A stretch of 64,000 nt of DNA from Sphingomonas populi (GCF_004208535.1 NZ_SGIS01000020.1:30861-94860); one strand, 5' to 3'; shown: positions 56,284-64,000, numbered from the stretch's first letter. Numbers and translations are program-made. Notes: generated by a model not told the origin, from the sequence alone.

Positions 56284-56693
56284 GCAGATCAATCGCGGCA
56301 ATCACTTCCGTGACGCGGTGCGTGCGAGGGGCGGGATACCGCGGATTGTCGCCACCGGCATGTGGGGCCGCGACGAGCAGGAAACGTTGCGCAAGCTCAA
56401 GGAATGGAACCAGCCCATCCACCGAGTGCGAGGCCGGATCGAGAAGATCTTCGGTACATGGAAGCGCAGCTATGGCCTGCGCCGGATGCGATGGCGAGGA
56501 CTCGCCAAAGCCGCTGTCCAAGTCCACCTCACCGCCATCGCCTACAACCTCAAGCGCACCATGAACATTCTCGCGGCCCAAGCATGAAGGCTGCCACCGC
56601 TCTGACCAGAGCGGTAGCGAGGTAGGCCAATGGCCTCAGAAAAAATAGAAAACAGTTCAACTACAGCGCGCTACACCCACCCGCGCACAGGTC
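56284..56693 (+). mobile_element. IS5-family element fragment (transposase C-terminus)
   Basis: From about 56284 to the stop at 56587 the plus strand encodes NHFRDAVRARGGIPRIV, then HRVRGRIEKIFGTWKRSYGLRRMRWRGLAKAAVQVHLTAIAYNLKRTMNIL, the C-terminal catalytic part (final Glu region) of an IS5/IS1106-type transposase. The N-terminal two thirds are gone. An 8-bp hairpin (56596-56615) follows the stop. The right boundary is near 56693, where a TonB receptor frame ends abruptly. It is a decayed copy whose flanks are both truncated genes. Confidence 0.75.
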
Positions 56694-57059
56694 TCATAAG
56701 CCCTTGATACCAGCTTCGAACGACCGGGTTGTCTGTGCTTTGGCGACCGTGATATCGCCTTCTGTGAAGTTGCGCGCTAGGCTGGGCGCCTGATAGCCGG
56801 TCGCATAGCGGGCATAGAGGTTCACGCGCGGTACGATCTCGTAGGTCGCGCTGATATCGCCGCTGACATTGGATGCCTTGTTGTCGCGTGCAGCATCAAT
56901 CGGGTTCGGAAGTCCCTCGAATACCTGGGCTGCCCGCTTCTCGTGGCTGTAGCGAAGACCGCCGGTAACTTTCAGCTTGTCGCTAAATTTGTATGCGACC
57001 TGCCCGAAGACTCCAAGGCTCGTGGTTTGCTGAGCGAATTTGCTTTTCTCGATTATACT
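56694..57059 (-). pseudogene. Internal fragment of a TonB-dependent receptor
   Basis: On the minus strand the frame reads SLGVFGQVAYKFSDKLKVTGGLRYSHEKR, then SGDISATYEIVPRVNLYARYATGYQAPSLARNF, then TTRSFEAGIKG, unmistakable beta-barrel sequence from the middle of a receptor. It stops at a chance TGA (56694-56696) beside the IS5 end. It lacks signal peptide, plug and C-terminus. With the GH43 fragment it marks a lost glycan-uptake locus. Confidence 0.75.
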
Positions 57060-57345
57060 ATAGTTAGTATCGTCAAATTCTGGTTGATAATATCAAGCGT
57101 CTGGTGGAAATAATACAGGCGGCCTTGCTGAATGGGCCCATTCCATTGGTCGAAGCCCGGAATTCCTGGCTCGTTTCAGTGGTTCGTGGGACCCGCTGAT
57201 CCGCGATCAACGAGCGCGCCGGACGGGCACAAACCGCTATCGCGCAGATGGTCATGCCCCCATTTGCGGCGGACAAGGCGGCGCAGGCCGGACTAGGCTG
57301 ACACAACGCGGCGTCGCAACCGATTTGAGGCGGAACCAATCAGTG
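57060..57345. other. Unassigned gene debris
   Basis: Between the receptor fragment and the toxin-antitoxin repeats there are short open frames on the plus strand (for example around 57110-57200 and 57200-57300) that end in stops and match no domain I know. Possibly remnants of a further disrupted gene. Confidence 0.35.
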
Positions 57346-57381
57346 TTACGTTTATTGCGTATATTGCGTTTATTACGATTA
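57346..57381. repeat. Four tandem 9-bp repeats upstream of the antitoxin
   Basis: TTACGTTTA, TTGCGTATA, TTGCGTTTA and TTACGATTA follow each other without gaps (consensus TTRCGTTTA), ending 31 bases before the preferred antitoxin start. The region is far richer in A+T than its surroundings. I infer a multi-copy operator for the antitoxin, probably overlapping the promoter. Confidence 0.7.
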
Positions 57382-57412
57382 TCATATAGAGGCGATGTCA
57401 ACGGAGACCCCC

Positions 57413-57868
57413 ATGACCATGCCAGCCTTTGCCGAGGAACTCGGCAGTCGCCTGCCTTCCGCAAGTGAGAAGGCGGCAGCCAATCAGTTGCGTCAAATCC
57501 TGGCCGCGCAGGTGTCGAGCGATGCCACATTACATGTTCTGGACGACGACAAGAACGCCACTGAAGTCACTTTGACGCCTGGCCTGTCGAAGCTCCTGAT
57601 GGAATTGCTTCGGCATATCGGCAGGGGTGACTCGGTGACGCTCGTTCCGGTCAGCCAAATGCTGACGACGCAGCAGGCCGCCGACATTCTCAATGTGTCG
57701 CGCCCCTTCCTGATCTCGCTTCTCGAAAAGGGCGAGATCAGGTTCGATACCGTGGGTCGTCATCGGCGCATGAAGGCCGAGGATTTGTTCGCCTACAAGC
57801 GATCCCGTGATGACAGGCGCGGCAATGCGCTCTCCGCTCTCGCAGCGATGGACGCGGAGTACCTCTAA
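57413..57868 (+). CDS. Excisionase-type (MerR-like HTH) antitoxin
   Basis: About 151 residues. The N-terminal 75 residues are a dimerisation-like region. The C-terminal helix-turn-helix of the excisionase type reads MLTTQQAADILNVSRPFLISLLEKGEIRFDTVGRHRRMKAEDLFAYKRS. The ATG at 57413 has GGAG at 6-base spacing and is preferred to the ATG at 57395. It is followed after 2 bases by a PIN protein, the usual antitoxin-toxin order, and preceded by tandem repeats that it probably binds. Confidence 0.85.
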   Translation: MTMPAFAEELGSRLPSASEKAAANQLRQILAAQVSSDATLHVLDDDKNATEVTLTPGLSKLLMELLRHIGRGDSVTLVPVSQMLTTQQAADILNVSRPFLISLLEKGEIRFDTVGRHRRMKAEDLFAYKRSRDDRRGNALSALAAMDAEYL

Positions 57869-57870
57869 GC

Positions 57871-58461
57871 TTGTTCGCGAACAGGTACACCGCGCTCATC
57901 GACGCCTGCACGCTGGCAGGCACCTTGAAGCGCAATCTGCTCCTGACGCTGGCGGAAGCAGAGTTTTTTCGTGTCCGGTGGTCCGAGAAGATCATGGACG
58001 AAACGGAAGTAGCCATCGCGAAAATCCTGCGCGCCAAGAATGCGCCTGATGCCGAGGACCGCGCCGCAAATGCTCGCCGGGCGATGGAGGCGGCGTTCGA
58101 GGACGCGTTGGTCGAGGATTACGAACACTTCCTGCCTGCATGCGCCGGCTTGCCCGATGGCGGTGATGCGCATGTCGTAGCGACAGCGCTCAAGACTCAG
58201 GCCGCGACGATTGTGACGGAGAACTTACGCGATTTCCCGGACGATCATCTTGGACGCCTTAACATTGAAGCGCGATCGGCTGACGCCTTTATCGCCGATA
58301 CGATCGCTCTTGATCCGGGCCGAGCCGTCGCCGCCATCCGCCGTATGCGCGCACGCCTGAAGAAGCCGGAGAAGACCGCCGAGTTGCTCCTGCTTGATAT
58401 GGAGGCGGATGGCCTGACTGAAACGGTTGACGTGCTTCGGGCGCACGTCCTTTCGCTCTAA
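57871..58461 (+). CDS. PIN-domain ribonuclease toxin
   Basis: A 196-residue PIN-fold protein. The acidic metal-site residues are seen in TALIDACTLAG (Asp11), in the WSEKIMDETEVAI segment, and in GLPDGGDAHVVATAL, with IVTENLRDFP next to it. The start codon appears to be TTG, two bases after the antitoxin stop, with no ribosome site of its own, so translation should depend on the antitoxin gene. It likely cleaves RNA when the antitoxin is lost. The C-terminal 50 residues extend beyond a minimal VapC. Confidence 0.85.
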   Translation: MFANRYTALIDACTLAGTLKRNLLLTLAEAEFFRVRWSEKIMDETEVAIAKILRAKNAPDAEDRAANARRAMEAAFEDALVEDYEHFLPACAGLPDGGDAHVVATALKTQAATIVTENLRDFPDDHLGRLNIEARSADAFIADTIALDPGRAVAAIRRMRARLKKPEKTAELLLLDMEADGLTETVDVLRAHVLSL

Positions 58462-58477
58462 GCTCCTCAGTACCACT

Positions 58478-58505
58478 GGCCTATCGTACGTATCCGATAG
58501 AGGCC
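58478..58505. terminator. Hairpin between the convergent PIN and TPR genes
   Basis: GGCCTATCG and CGATAG-AG-GCC pair around an 8-base loop with a 2-base bulge, in the 70-base gap between convergent stops. Moderate strength; no T-run. Confidence 0.4.
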
Positions 58506-58531
58506 GACGCGTGGGCTTCCCAGCACGGTCG

Positions 58532-60472
58532 TCAATCCGGCAGCGTCCAACGTACGGATTGTACCATACAGCGACAGGTCTGGGCGGCGCCATTGATCCG
58601 CGCGGGTTCGTAGATCAGGGTGGAGCTCTTGGCGACTGCGATGGAATCGAACACATAAGGCGGATCTGCGACCAAAATGCGCGGCTGCGACGCCGCTCCC
58701 GAAGGCGAGATGCTGAAGTCGAGCGTCGTTCGTCCTTGCGCGAGCGTCTGAACCAAATCAGGCGGGTAATCGTCGGGGGTAATGTTTGATGAAGTGAAAC
58801 GGACGGGCGGATTTGCGACGCTGCACAGATCCAGTGCAAAGCCGTATTGCTTGACCATCGCTGCTGCTGCCACCGTGTCGCCCTGCTCGCGTCGCACCGA
58901 GAGCAGGCGCAAGGCGAGTGCAGTCACGCGCGGGTCGGTGATCGGTGCGCGTGCGCGGAAGACGGCGATCGAGCGTTCAAGCAGGTCGGCGCGCAGCGCA
59001 CTGGGTGCCTGCGGAATTGCGGTAGCGCCGCTCACCAGCGTGTAGAGCGTATCAAGCGAAACCGCAGAATTTTGGGCGGCTTGTGCGAGTAACGTTTGAA
59101 ATTCAATCTGCGCATCGGCCACAGACTTGGTCTGAGCGACCACATCGATCGACGTATTTCCCAGCTTCCCGAAGAGCACCAGATCGGCAGGGCCACCGTT
59201 GGTCTGGATGATGTTGGTAATGCGATGTGCGACGGCTGCGGCACGGGAGCGGGCGTCCTGATTGTCAGATAACGCACTCCAGTTTTTCGGAAAAGGGCGA
59301 ACCAATACCGGCAACAGCATGATGGAGTTCGAACCATAACGCTTCTCACGATCCGCGAGCATGCCCGCGAGCGTACTCGGATCAGTATCGCCGCCGGTTT
59401 CCAGCAGCGGATAGGCCCCGCGACCGGTGCTCCAAGCCATTATCTGGTCATTAGGATCAGCCCTGACTGAAAAATCGGAAGAGGGTGCCGATCGGCAGCG
59501 CAGGGTTACTACCGTGGCTTGGCCGTCCTGAACCTCAAAACCGGCGGCGCGTGCAACGGCTGCCATGAACGGTGCGGCAACGGCTGGGCGGCTGGCCCAT
59601 ACAAGAGAGAAGCGCGGACGCGCGGGGGCAGCCTGCCTCATGAACTCTATCGCGACGCTATCTGTCAGCGTGATACCAGACGTGCCGCAAATGGGGGCAT
59701 CGGCTGCCAAAGCATCTTGCCCGTCGTTAGGGGTGCGGTTGAGCCGGTCGATCGCGAGCATCGCAATCAGTTTCGTACGGTCGCCCTGACGGCCTGCGGC
59801 AATAAGCAAATCAGACGCCACGCGCGCCGGTGCAGCATCGCCTGCCTCTGCCGAAAGCGCCTCTGCCCAAGCGCGTTCGAGGGACGCTCGGGCATCGTCG
59901 TCGTGTCCCGCGATGGCGGCGATGCGCGCGCGCTGAAGGTCCACTTCCCAGGCCGTCCCCGAAGATGTCGGCAGCGTAGCGAGACCGGAGAACGCGGCGG
60001 AAGGATCGCTCATCATGCGCAGCCGAGCGATACCAAGCGTCCCGGCAAGGCGGTCCTGCGGAGTTATGTCCTTCGCGGCAACTGCTATCCGATAGAGGCG
60101 CTCGGCATCGTCAAATTGCCCAGCGCTTTCTCGCGCAGTCGCCAGCAAAATCTGGAAATGGCCGCGGTTCTGCAAAGTTGGGTCTGCGGTTAGGCGTTCA
60201 AGTAAGGCGGCTTCGCCTAGCGTCTCGCCTGTCGCAGACATCAGGTCGGCGTACATCCTGTCAAGCACCGGATCGGGGCCGGCCTTGTCGGTCGCTGGAA
60301 GCCGCTGATTGACCAAATTGTTTAAGACGACTGTAGCCCGACTATAATCGTGGGCGGCAAGCGCCGTGTCGAATGCGGCGGTATCCAACGTCGAAGCGGC
60401 GGTCGCCAAAGTGGGCGTCAGCGACAACGCTATCACCAATGCAGCGATACGGATCGAGCACCAGAATGTCAT
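58532..60472 (-). CDS. Periplasmic repeat protein with a TonB-C-like end
   Basis: A 646-residue exported protein with a signal peptide ending at ATAAS (about residue 26). The first 250 residues are Ala-rich helical repeats of TPR type (DYSRATVVLNNLV, GQFDDAERLYRIAVAAKD, GHDDDARASLERAW). A middle section of about 300 residues is unassigned. The last 85 (DDYPPDLVQTLAQGRTTLDFSISPSGAASQPRIL, ending RWTLPD) resemble the TonB C-terminal domain. Without a membrane anchor or Pro-rich linker it is not a normal energy transducer. A role in protein-protein contacts in the periplasm is inference. Confidence 0.65.
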   Translation of the reverse strand: MTFWCSIRIAALVIALSLTPTLATAASTLDTAAFDTALAAHDYSRATVVLNNLVNQRLPATDKAGPDPVLDRMYADLMSATGETLGEAALLERLTADPTLQNRGHFQILLATARESAGQFDDAERLYRIAVAAKDITPQDRLAGTLGIARLRMMSDPSAAFSGLATLPTSSGTAWEVDLQRARIAAIAGHDDDARASLERAWAEALSAEAGDAAPARVASDLLIAAGRQGDRTKLIAMLAIDRLNRTPNDGQDALAADAPICGTSGITLTDSVAIEFMRQAAPARPRFSLVWASRPAVAAPFMAAVARAAGFEVQDGQATVVTLRCRSAPSSDFSVRADPNDQIMAWSTGRGAYPLLETGGDTDPSTLAGMLADREKRYGSNSIMLLPVLVRPFPKNWSALSDNQDARSRAAAVAHRITNIIQTNGGPADLVLFGKLGNTSIDVVAQTKSVADAQIEFQTLLAQAAQNSAVSLDTLYTLVSGATAIPQAPSALRADLLERSIAVFRARAPITDPRVTALALRLLSVRREQGDTVAAAAMVKQYGFALDLCSVANPPVRFTSSNITPDDYPPDLVQTLAQGRTTLDFSISPSGAASQPRILVADPPYVFDSIAVAKSSTLIYEPARINGAAQTCRCMVQSVRWTLPD

Positions 60473-60712
60473 CGCTCACTACCCCCCAATAGCGAAGAAG
60501 TTTACGTGCTGCCCTCCCCGGCACTAAAGGTCAATCGATTGCCACTATGTCGGCGGTATATTCTCCCGGCGTTTTAGAGGGCGAACGCTGACTCGGCGAA
60601 TGTCCTGCGCATTGCGACGCCTTGCCGCCTGCACGTTTTCACATCAGGATCGGGATGAGGCAATCTGCTCGGGCTGGAAGGCTAGCGAGCATGGACGGGG
60701 GCGGTTCAGCAA

Positions 60713-61261
60713 ATGCGCAGTTGGCTGGTGGCCATCGTCATCGGATTCCCGCTCGGCGCTTTGACTGCAGCGACGCCCGCGCTTTTCCAGCGATTGCTCA
60801 TACGCCGCCGCCGGTGGCACCTTGCCAAGACTGGATTGCGCCCCGGCCTCCGCGTTCGCGTGACGATCACCCCGGACGCCGATCCCCATTGGGCGCATCT
60901 AACGGTTCACCTCAGCAACCGAACCAAGGACATATGGTGGCTCCAGCAGATCGATTTTCCAGCCGGAAAGGTCAGAGGCACGCTAGCGAGCGATCGACTG
61001 TTCGCGAGGTTCGAAGGGGATCTGTCCGCCGTGCCGATCGATGCCTTGCCTGAAAGCGGCTCGCTGTTCCCAAGCAGATCAATCCACCCCAACGATAGTT
61101 CGACCTCGCATTTTACAGGGGTGGCCGACGGCATCTGCGAACACGCCTATCTCTACTGCCCAGGTGAACGTGACCGCATCGCTGTCGATGTGACCCTACG
61201 ACGCATGGGCGGCACAGGACGAGCGATCACCGTGAAAGCCGTCAGGGCTGTGTCTTGGTAG
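60713..61261 (+). CDS. Hypothetical protein with an N-terminal membrane segment
   Basis: 182 residues. A hydrophobic segment (WLVAIVIGFPLGALTAATPALF) begins the protein, followed by a basic stretch LIRRRRWHL, so it is probably anchored with the C-terminus in the cytoplasm or is an inverted signal anchor. The rest is a soluble beta-rich domain without a motif I recognise. No operon partner; 240 bases without a gene lie upstream. Confidence 0.55.
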   Translation: MRSWLVAIVIGFPLGALTAATPALFQRLLIRRRRWHLAKTGLRPGLRVRVTITPDADPHWAHLTVHLSNRTKDIWWLQQIDFPAGKVRGTLASDRLFARFEGDLSAVPIDALPESGSLFPSRSIHPNDSSTSHFTGVADGICEHAYLYCPGERDRIAVDVTLRRMGGTGRAITVKAVRAVSW

Positions 61262-61322
61262 CGAAGGGGCGCGGGAGGACACGCAAACTTGCTCGCTATC
61301 CCGTGGAGGTGGGCCGGGCGGA

Positions 61323-61577
61323 TCAGGCGGCGCAATCTCTGACATCGGGCGACATCCACATGCCCAACGCAAAAGCGACATCATCGATCAGGTCGGAACT
61401 GATGAGGTCGCATGCTCGAACGTCACGCGGCGCAAGTCTAAGGGTCCGGGCCGCCGCGTGGAGTGCGTTGTACAAGGCTCGCAGCGCCTGGATGCGCTGA
61501 CGCCGATCGTACCGCCTCGCAAGACGACAAGGAGGCGCGATATGATCCGCTATCGTGTCGGGAGAGGGCCGCGCCAT
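61323..61577 (-). CDS. Small hypothetical protein (84 aa)
   Basis: A helical, Arg/Ala-rich 84-residue protein (DRRQRIQALRALYNALHAAARTLRL, then ISSDLIDDVAFALGMW). The ATG overlaps the stop of the membrane protein gene by one base (TGATG), which argues for a real, coupled gene despite its short length. Function unknown. Confidence 0.5.
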   Translation of the reverse strand: MARPSPDTIADHIAPPCRLARRYDRRQRIQALRALYNALHAAARTLRLAPRDVRACDLISSDLIDDVAFALGMWMSPDVRDCAA

Positions 61578-62026
61578 CAGCGCATAGCGCCTTTCCGCCC
61601 GACCGACCGGGAACGATGCCCCACGATTCCAGCGATCAGCAAACATTGTGTCGGGTATCCACCGGTGCCCGTCAGGATAGCGTACGCTAACGATGACATA
61701 CTCAGATCGAGCAGCCTCGCCAGATGCGCGATGGCAGACAACAGTTGTAGAGCGCAGGCGGTAAGCAGCCACCATCGGGGATCGCGCAAACTTGCCCGGA
61801 ACAAGACGAAGAGCAATGCCCCATCTATAATCGCAACAGTCGGCTCGATCTGGCTGAATGCTTGTGCGAGTGTGCCCTGCGTCAGCTTTTGCACCAGCGA
61901 CGCTATGACAAACGACCACGCTACAACTCGCTCCGTTCTGCCGCCCCACCGAAGGGCTGCGCACAGCGTGAGCAACACCAACGGTATAAAAGACTGTACG
62001 TAGATTTGAAGCGCGAGGTGAAGCAT
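61577..62026 (-). CDS. Hypothetical membrane protein
   Basis: 149 residues with four to five hydrophobic segments (for example FIPLVLLTLCAALRW, VVAWSFVIASLVQKL, VAIIDGALLFVLF, LLTACALQLLSAIAHL, QCLLIAGIVG). It is a polytopic inner-membrane protein of a type often seen in sphingomonads; the function is unknown. First of a two-gene unit. Confidence 0.6.
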   Translation of the reverse strand: MLHLALQIYVQSFIPLVLLTLCAALRWGGRTERVVAWSFVIASLVQKLTQGTLAQAFSQIEPTVAIIDGALLFVLFRASLRDPRWWLLTACALQLLSAIAHLARLLDLSMSSLAYAILTGTGGYPTQCLLIAGIVGHRSRSVGRKGAMR

Positions 62027-62069
62027 GACCGGCTCGGATCATGAGAAGCCGCGCCGGTCAAGACTCTCA

Positions 62070-62417
62070 TCAGGCGGCGCAGTTCTGGTTGGCTGGGACC
62101 AGCATCGCGCCAGGGCACTCTGGGGTGTAGGCAAGTACGTTCAGTTCGGCGCCTAGAAGCGCAAGCCCGACATGCGCCCGCCGGAACAAGGCGTGCGCCT
62201 TGAATGCCAGATTGCAGGCTTCGTAAACGGTCTCAAGGACATCTTCGCCCTCAATCGGACCGAGACCAGCCTCTCTCCGCGCCTCGATAAGAACGGCCGT
62301 GCAACGAAGGGCCAAGGTGGCGGTCGAGTCCGCACTTTTTTCGACTGGCAGAAAGGCACTGCTGACATGTTGAGCCAGGGCGCGACGCGCGAGAACGATC
62401 TCACGATTAGCAGACAT
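62070..62417 (-). CDS. Hypothetical protein (115 aa)
   Basis: A helical protein with a basic N-terminus and internal ALRCTAVLIEARREAGLGPIEGEDVLETVYEACNLAFKAHALF. It starts 21 bases after the LuxR-type gene on the same strand, with AGGGAGAG-like sequence upstream, so it is probably co-transcribed. No recognisable domain. Confidence 0.55.
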   Translation of the reverse strand: MSANREIVLARRALAQHVSSAFLPVEKSADSTATLALRCTAVLIEARREAGLGPIEGEDVLETVYEACNLAFKAHALFRRAHVGLALLGAELNVLAYTPECPGAMLVPANQNCAA

Positions 62418-62438
62418 AATAGCTCTCCCACCGGCGAG

Positions 62439-62993
62439 CTATTGCCCGCCGGCCTCCCGAGTTGATTTACGTAGAAAGGCCGCGATCACTTCGGCGCCTT
62501 CAACCAATTGTGGGTATGCCAGTACTATGACCGCCAATGCGGCGGCGATAGCGAGCACCCGCATGATGATGGACGAGGGCGACGATTGCGAATCTTGGTT
62601 TCTTTCCGGCTTCGGCGTCGCAAGTTGAAGTTCCGCGAGTTTTGGGAAATTTCCGAACGGAACGATCCCGCCGTCAATGAGCTTCGACGCCGAGTCATCG
62701 ATTGGCTCAACCGCAATGCATTCATCAACCTGTAGCGGCTCACGCCGTAGCTGATACGGTACCGGATTTGGGAAGTCGCCGAGCTCTTTTTCCGGAGGCC
62801 GCTCACGGTAGAGCGACGCCGCCCGGTGCCGTGTAGGAGCGCCGAGCTTGATCCGCGCCCTTTCTACGTGATCGTCTACGGTCCGTGCGGAAAGGCTCAG
62901 TTCGCGGGCTACCTCTTTGCTGGTCATGCCTTTGGCAACGAGAGCGAGGCACTGAATTTGCCGTGGTGTCAGTTGTTTGAAGAGGTTGGGCAT
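62439..62993 (-). CDS. LuxR-type HTH regulator with a C-terminal membrane anchor
   Basis: 184 residues. Unusually, the LuxR helix-turn-helix is at the very N-terminus (LTPRQIQCLALVAKGMTSKEVARELSLSARTVDDHVERARIKLGA, residues 8-52). A polar linker follows, then a single hydrophobic helix (MRVLAIAAALAVIVLAYPQLVEGAEVIAAFL) near the end. A membrane-tethered DNA-binding protein is implied. The gene at 62070 follows in the same direction. The stimulus is unknown. Confidence 0.8.
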   Translation of the reverse strand: MPNLFKQLTPRQIQCLALVAKGMTSKEVARELSLSARTVDDHVERARIKLGAPTRHRAASLYRERPPEKELGDFPNPVPYQLRREPLQVDECIAVEPIDDSASKLIDGGIVPFGNFPKLAELQLATPKPERNQDSQSSPSSIIMRVLAIAAALAVIVLAYPQLVEGAEVIAAFLRKSTREAGGQ

Positions 62994-63041
62994 TAACCGA
63001 TTGTTAATGCGCCAAGGCGAAGACGCCAGCGGGGAGACGGC

Positions 63042-63221
63042 ATGACTCCAGACGGAAGTGACCCAGTTCGAGAGATCGCGGACCTCTACAAAGCCCTTGT
63101 TTCCGCGCTGGCGCTTGCCGACAAGCTCGGTCTGTCGATGGTCGGCATCAGGCTCGACGGCGCGATCGTGGAGATGGAAAAGGTGATCGCAGATCGTGGA
63201 ATCAGACTCACCCCGGATTAA
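63042..63221 (+). CDS. Small hypothetical protein (59 aa)
   Basis: A short frame has a good ribosome site (GGGGAGA, 5 bases before the ATG). It reads as an amphipathic helical protein with REIADLYKALVSALALADKLG and GAIVEMEKVIADRG. It is divergent from the LuxR-type gene, with only 48 bases between. No known domain. The 257 bases that follow hold nothing I can support. Confidence 0.5.
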   Translation: MTPDGSDPVREIADLYKALVSALALADKLGLSMVGIRLDGAIVEMEKVIADRGIRLTPD

Positions 63222-63478
63222 CCGGACCCTCCGCAGAGCAGCGGTCGAACGTCCCGATATGCTACGAATCGACGCATAAATGCCGCCGCCGCCGGAATCG
63301 CTTCAGGAAATGCTAGCTCACGAAGTGCCATCAAATACGGCGGCGGCCATGAGCACCCCTATCACCAGCGCTTCGATCGTCAGTAACGTCGGCCGCCTCA
63401 ATCTCCGCTCCGAATTTGTGAGATCAGAAACACGCGCATAGCATCTACCCGTCGAATCATCTCGGCCGAGGAAACACC

Positions 63479-63682
63479 ATGCTCCGTTCGTCGATCATCG
63501 CCATAACGTCCCTTGCGCTAGCTGCATCGCCGGCCCTCGCAGCACCCTGCAAGGATGCGAAAGGCAAGTTCACCAAGTGCCCGCCAAAGGCGGCTCCTGC
63601 GATAGCCGGCGTCACCAAGGACGCGAAGGGCAAGTGCCACATCGCGTCGGGACCGAAGAAGGGCCAGTTCACGAAGTGCTGA
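63479..63682 (+). CDS. Small exported Lys/Cys-rich protein
   Basis: 67 residues: a signal peptide (IIAITSLALAASPALA-AP) and a mature part of about 45 residues built from repeats of the pattern C-K-D-A-K-G-K-F-T-K-C (CKDAKGKFTKC, KDAKGKCH, KKGQFTKC) with four cysteines. Similar short proteins occur widely in sphingomonads; the function is unknown. The gene ends one base before the convergent DUF6961-like gene. Confidence 0.7.
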   Translation: MLRSSIIAITSLALAASPALAAPCKDAKGKFTKCPPKAAPAIAGVTKDAKGKCHIASGPKKGQFTKC

Positions 63683-63683
63683 G

Positions 63684-63869
63684 CTATTGCCGCGCGCCAC
63701 GGGTGATTTGGTCCAGGCGCGCGGCGATCTCCTTGAAACGCTGAACGCCGGCTTCGTCGCCCGCCAGCGCCAACTCGCCGATCCGTTCGGCGACCCATAC
63801 CGGTGAGCGGTCCCCGTGGATGCGCTCGATCGCCAACGTCTCGGCCCAACGCGCTTCGTCCGGCGTCAT
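63684..63869 (-). CDS. DUF6961-like small protein
   Basis: 61 residues (MTPDEARWAETLAIERIHGDRSP at the start, IGELALAGDEAGVQRFKEIAARLDQI after it), a short all-helical protein typical of sphingomonads. Role unknown. A longer frame in another register on the same strand is a shadow. Confidence 0.7.
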   Translation of the reverse strand: MTPDEARWAETLAIERIHGDRSPVWVAERIGELALAGDEAGVQRFKEIAARLDQITRGARQ

Positions 63870-63938
63870 CGGCGTAACTGCTCAGGTGGTTGGCCAAAGG
63901 GGCTTGCGCGGAGCGGCGGTGGGTGATTCAAGCTTCGG

Positions 63939-64000
63939 ATGGCGCCACCCCCGCTTCATGTTCTGACCGAAGGCGAGAAGAACGAACTGCTGCTTGCGCA
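63939..64000 (+). CDS. Start of a possible LuxR/HTH-type gene (cut by the window end)
   Basis: An ATG at 63939 opens a frame reading APPPLHVLTEGEKNELLLA to the window end. LTEGEK near the N-terminus resembles the first helix of LuxR-type HTH proteins found in sphingomonads. Too short to be sure. Confidence 0.3.
   Translation, partial: MAPPPLHVLTEGEKNELLLA

Noticed and set aside
57346..57381. CRISPR-like array
   Set aside because: Repeats are 9 bp and contiguous with no spacers; better read as operator iterons.

Overview
This 64 kb window is high-GC chromosomal DNA that looks like an alphaproteobacterium of the order Sphingomonadales (Sphingomonas or a close relative). The clues are several TonB-dependent receptors, a lignostilbene/carotenoid-type dioxygenase, small sphingomonad-type proteins (for example a DUF6961-like protein near the right end), the Phe/Tyr operon layout and IS21/IS5 debris. 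No rRNA gene, complete tRNA gene or CRISPR array was seen.

Layout. (1) 11-8043: an oxidation module. A molybdenum hydroxylase pair of the isoquinoline 1-oxidoreductase/aldehyde oxidase type, a FixJ-like response regulator, then a divergent operon of zinc alcohol dehydrogenase, GST, aldehyde dehydrogenase and aldo/keto reductase. Copies of one dyad (CCCATAC-N4-GTATGGG) lie in both promoter regions. (2) 8044-15750: an accessory, partly decayed stretch. It holds the 3' tip of a tRNA-Ser-like gene (possible att site), an HNH nuclease, a truncated EVE-like gene, an IS21-type scar, a beheaded alpha/beta hydrolase, an M1 peptidase, small genes, an AraC regulator, an ECF sigma factor and a broken istB. 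(3) 15757-29066: a divergent catabolic locus. On the minus strand: aldehyde dehydrogenase, ACMSD-like amidohydrolase, carotenoid-cleavage-type dioxygenase and TetR. On the plus strand: TonB receptor, MFS, DUF3237, MFS and CapA-like protein. Six TGACA half-sites lie in the shared promoter.

(4) 29611-45322: the most striking block. It contains a PhyH dioxygenase; a tightly overlapping Rieske oxygenase, S9 peptidase, MFS and P450 operon; a TetR; a TonB receptor; and the soxBDAG-purU operon for sarcosine oxidation and formyl-THF hydrolysis. One operator (ATACA-N4-TGTAT) occurs between phyH and the Rieske gene (twice), in the TetR/TonB promoter and at soxB. This points to a single regulon for import, peptide cleavage, oxidation and N-demethylation of one substrate class. 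(5) 45540-55504: glutathione-dependent formaldehyde dehydrogenase and a cupin, then an Lrp regulator and a complete phenylalanine/tyrosine to fumarate and acetoacetate operon (phhA, aminotransferase, hpd, hmgA, fahA, maiA). It ends with a Rieske protein, a dihydropteridine-reductase-like SDR and phhB, which would give a full pterin recycling set. Regions 4 and 5 together could convert an N-methylated, perhaps aromatic, peptide or amino acid to central metabolites; that link is inference.

(6) 55635-64000: IS5-disrupted remains of a glycan locus (GH43 C-terminus, TonB receptor fragment), an excisionase-type antitoxin with PIN toxin preceded by four tandem 9-mers, a periplasmic TPR/TonB-C-like protein, several small hypothetical genes, and a LuxR-type regulator with a C-terminal membrane anchor.
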